DNA from: Trichinella spiralis
Taxonomy: Eukaryota; Nematoda; Enoplea; Trichinellida; Trichinellidae
Length of the DNA: 64,000 bases
NCBI GenBank assembly: GCA_000181795.3
Contig: CM012954.1
Span: forward strand, 10,778,067-10,842,066
Direction: 5' to 3'
Part shown: positions 61,671 to 64,000 of the stretch, piece by piece
How the letters are laid out: every line of letters starts with the position of its first letter
How positions within the stretch are numbered: the first letter of the stretch is position 1
Notes under the pieces: model-generated
Databases searched by the model: none
What the model saw: the letters and a program-made list of their open reading frames with translations, nothing else
What the model was told of the DNA's origin: nothing
Position numbers and translations under genes: made by a program

Positions 61671-63916
61671 ATCAACACTTTATTGATCTTTCATCTTATT
61701 TAAAGTAAATTTAAATATACTCTAATAAATGTACTTTAATTATTTATTATTAGCAATTAAGTTATCTTCTGTCATCAAAGAATAATAATTAATCTTTCAA
61801 AAATAAATTAACTATACAATTTATTACGCATTTTAGCGGTTGGATTTGCATTTTCATTTCTGTTTCTGTTGCTTTTTCTACTGTTTTTATTTTTATTGGC
61901 AAAATAAATGTATAAGTTGAAATTTATTTATCTATTAAAGTACAATTTAAAGAAATTGTCTAATGTTTATATGATTTTTTATATTTTGTTCATTTCTTTT
62001 ATTATTCAAATGGATAAAAGTAGTTGATATGTTCTTTCGGGTGATGTTCTTTTGTTCTTTTAGTCATGAGAAAGTAAATTACTGCAGGACAGATTTTTAT
62101 GCATGATAAATTGATCAAGTAAATAGATGTTATTAAAAGTATTATTTATATATAATTGATTAAGGAATTTTTGTGATTGATTCAGTCCAACTTAAATTGT
62201 TAACGAATGCTTATCTTTTAAAATGCTTTACAAATAAAAAAATGTAACTTACAGAAATATAGCAGTTTTCTTATTAATCTTGAAATTTCCTGTTTTATGT
62301 ATCCTCTTTTGGAAAAACGATTAGCATTTGCTTCAAACTGTTGTGTGTGCACTATATTTGCTTTGACTTTTCAGTTGAGTTAAATTGAAATTCATCTATG
62401 ATTTATAATACTTATATTGAATAAACAAAAAAAACAATTTTCATTATATATTTCTGAATAATTTAGTGGGCTTTGAGGAGAAGTTCATTGTATTTTTTAC
62501 CAAGTATTTATTAGTTTTGATTTGCGATTGTTTCTTCAACGCTGTTGGATGAATAATAATTGTTAAATTTGAATCGATGAATCAAGTCAAGAAGTTTGTC
62601 GTCATCTTATGGTTGAAAGTTTATTCTCTGATCACGGTTATTTTCTGTTACCATTATGAGTACTTTGTTTAAGTTACAGATGCCCTGAACGATAGCTTTG
62701 CTACTTAAGCTGATTTCCAATCAGAAGCACTTTGTGCTTTCAGTTAGCTGCTACGTCGAAGAAATCAAAACAGGCAAAGTTTGCTGAGTAGCCTAAGCAA
62801 GAATTTACAGCTTTTTGTCTAACAAATTCAAATTGTTAATGAATTTTTAAAAACTACTTAATAATTTTTCATTTTATTGGCTAGCTGAGATGCGGTTTCT
62901 AGTGTTTTTACCTTGTCAATCAACTTTAGCCGCACTAATACAGTAACCGTTCTTATTTTAATTAATTTGCGTTATCATTGCAAACTGTCTCTTTCCATTT
63001 TCTGTATATGTTGAAAATATTTTGCATCAGTAATTATTTCAGTTTAACATTCATTTTACCATTGAAAGCAAAGAAAATATTTTTCATGAAAATATGCTTC
63101 AAATTATACTATAATCTTTACTTCGAGCAGCATCATTTTAGTCATTCATCTATTCAGCAATAAAAATATGAAAAAAGTTGAATATGAAAATAAATTATCA
63201 AATAAATCTAATATTTAGATGCCTAGCAGATATTATTTGTTTTGAAATTCTCCTATTCAGAGAAAATATTTACGACTGTCGAATGTACAAATGACTTTTA
63301 CAATGGCGTGACAGTTTAATGACAATTTCGAATTATTTCATTAGTAACAATTTTCCTTTGTTTATGCTGATTGATAAGACGTAATATGCTCAGGATTTCT
63401 TCAACACTGAACTTTTATGATTCACTTTCTTGCCTATTAATTCGATATATTTACAGATCAATAAGTTTTTCTTTTTACTACATTTCTTTTTCACGTAATT
63501 GCATTAAAAAAACATAATTTAATTCTTCATCATCATCAGCGTTTAATCGACAAAGCGTTATTTGAATTTGAGTTAATTTTTGAAAAAAAGCGTTTTCAGC
63601 TACTTTTTATGGGCATTTTTATTGACTATAAAGAGTGGAAGATTTCTGTATTTGAAGTGGTCAATGGGATTCGGATTTTGTTAACCGCTTCGAATTGGCT
63701 CTATTCAAATGCGCGCTTCATTCTTATTTTGATTTTGGATGATGATGATGAGCCAGGCCACTGGGAACTAGCAATGACAAACACTTTCATTTGGCATAAA
63801 GCTCAAAGCTGTGGCTGATCACAGCTTGATTGACCAAGCTAAAATCGCACGGCTGTGACGTGAAAATTTCTGCGTTTTTTTTCTATCTATCTTTTTTTTT
63901 GTTTGACGTTTGGTTT

Positions 63917-64000
63917 ATGACAACGCATTTCCAAGATGATTTCGACGATTTTTTCGGATGTAGCTGTTTTACTGGGTCAGAAGATCAGCGAGAAGAAATA
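63917..64000 (+). CDS. Possible first coding exon, truncated at the right edge
   Basis: ATG at 63917 opens 28 codons that are still open at the end of the window: MTTHFQDDFDDFFGCSCFTG, then an acidic stretch. Base composition becomes less AT-rich from about 63600, as at the starts of the other genes here. An overlapping frame starting with an ATG inside it is also open, so the frame is not certain. I recognise no family from so short a piece. Confidence 0.3.
   Translation, partial: MTTHFQDDFDDFFGCSCFTGSEDQREEI

Larger units (their letters stand above)
47422..63916. other. 16.5-kb gene desert
   Basis: No gene can be supported in this stretch on either strand. Open frames are short, low in complexity and unlike any family I know. 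It is AT-rich but mostly not repetitive, with a homopyrimidine tract at 53911-53969 and a palindromic AC/AT/GT tract at 61629-61670. A slightly denser block at 58240-58450 gives no workable exon. It could be regulatory DNA or a giant intron of the plus-strand homeodomain-like gene, whose remaining exons were not found. Confidence 0.5.

Overview
The window is eukaryotic nuclear DNA from an animal. It is AT-rich and gene-sparse, with GT-AG introns of about 55 nt to 2 kb, acceptors mostly ending in a T-rich run plus CAG or TAG, and an all-metazoan gene set. A secreted transthyretin-like protein of the type typical of nematodes, and several splice acceptors lying 0 to about 26 nt upstream of start codons (the pattern left by spliced-leader trans-splicing), suggest a nematode. 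The species cannot be named from the sequence alone. I saw no bacterial, viral, CRISPR, tRNA or rRNA features and no intact transposon.

Layout. 1.17-4.09 kb (-): a four-exon claudin/TMEM47-like four-span membrane protein. 7.6-9.84 kb (+): a nine-exon carboxypeptidase E/EGL-21-type prohormone processing enzyme. 10.38-15.29 kb (-): an 11-exon metabotropic glutamate receptor, group II-like, converging on the carboxypeptidase gene. 15.3-25.3 kb: about 10 kb with no secure gene and weak minus-strand exon candidates at 18.4-20.5 kb. 25.30-25.67 kb (+): an isolated intronless histone H2B with poly(A) signals. 27.3-30.9 kb (-): a seven-exon Wnt ligand of Wnt2/2B character. 34.54-36.33 kb (-): an intronless NDOR1-type diflavin reductase, head-to-head with an 18-exon coatomer gamma-COP gene (37.23-41.36 kb, +). 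41.68-42.16 kb (+): the transthyretin-like gene, 0.3 kb downstream of gamma-COP. 42.65-43.74 kb (+): a leader exon and an exon with a homeodomain-like helix-turn-helix, cut before the recognition helix. 45.95-47.42 kb (-): a six-exon SFT2-family Golgi/endosome transport protein. 47.4-63.9 kb: a 16-kb gene desert. 63.92 kb to the right edge: a possible first coding exon running off the window.

All complete spliced models keep frame across every junction. The reconstructed lengths are claudin-like 229 aa, carboxypeptidase 484, mGluR 1020, H2B 123, Wnt 385, NDOR1 595, gamma-COP 875, TTR-like 140 and SFT2 157. The genes are not one pathway. They mix neuronal and signalling genes (neuropeptide processing, glutamate receptor, Wnt) with secretory housekeeping genes (gamma-COP, SFT2). 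The most interesting items are splice-level: two GC-AG introns, a tandem NAGNAG acceptor, a stop-free 60-nt intron, acceptors abutting start codons, and one intronless gene among intron-rich neighbours. I found no convincing undescribed biological system.
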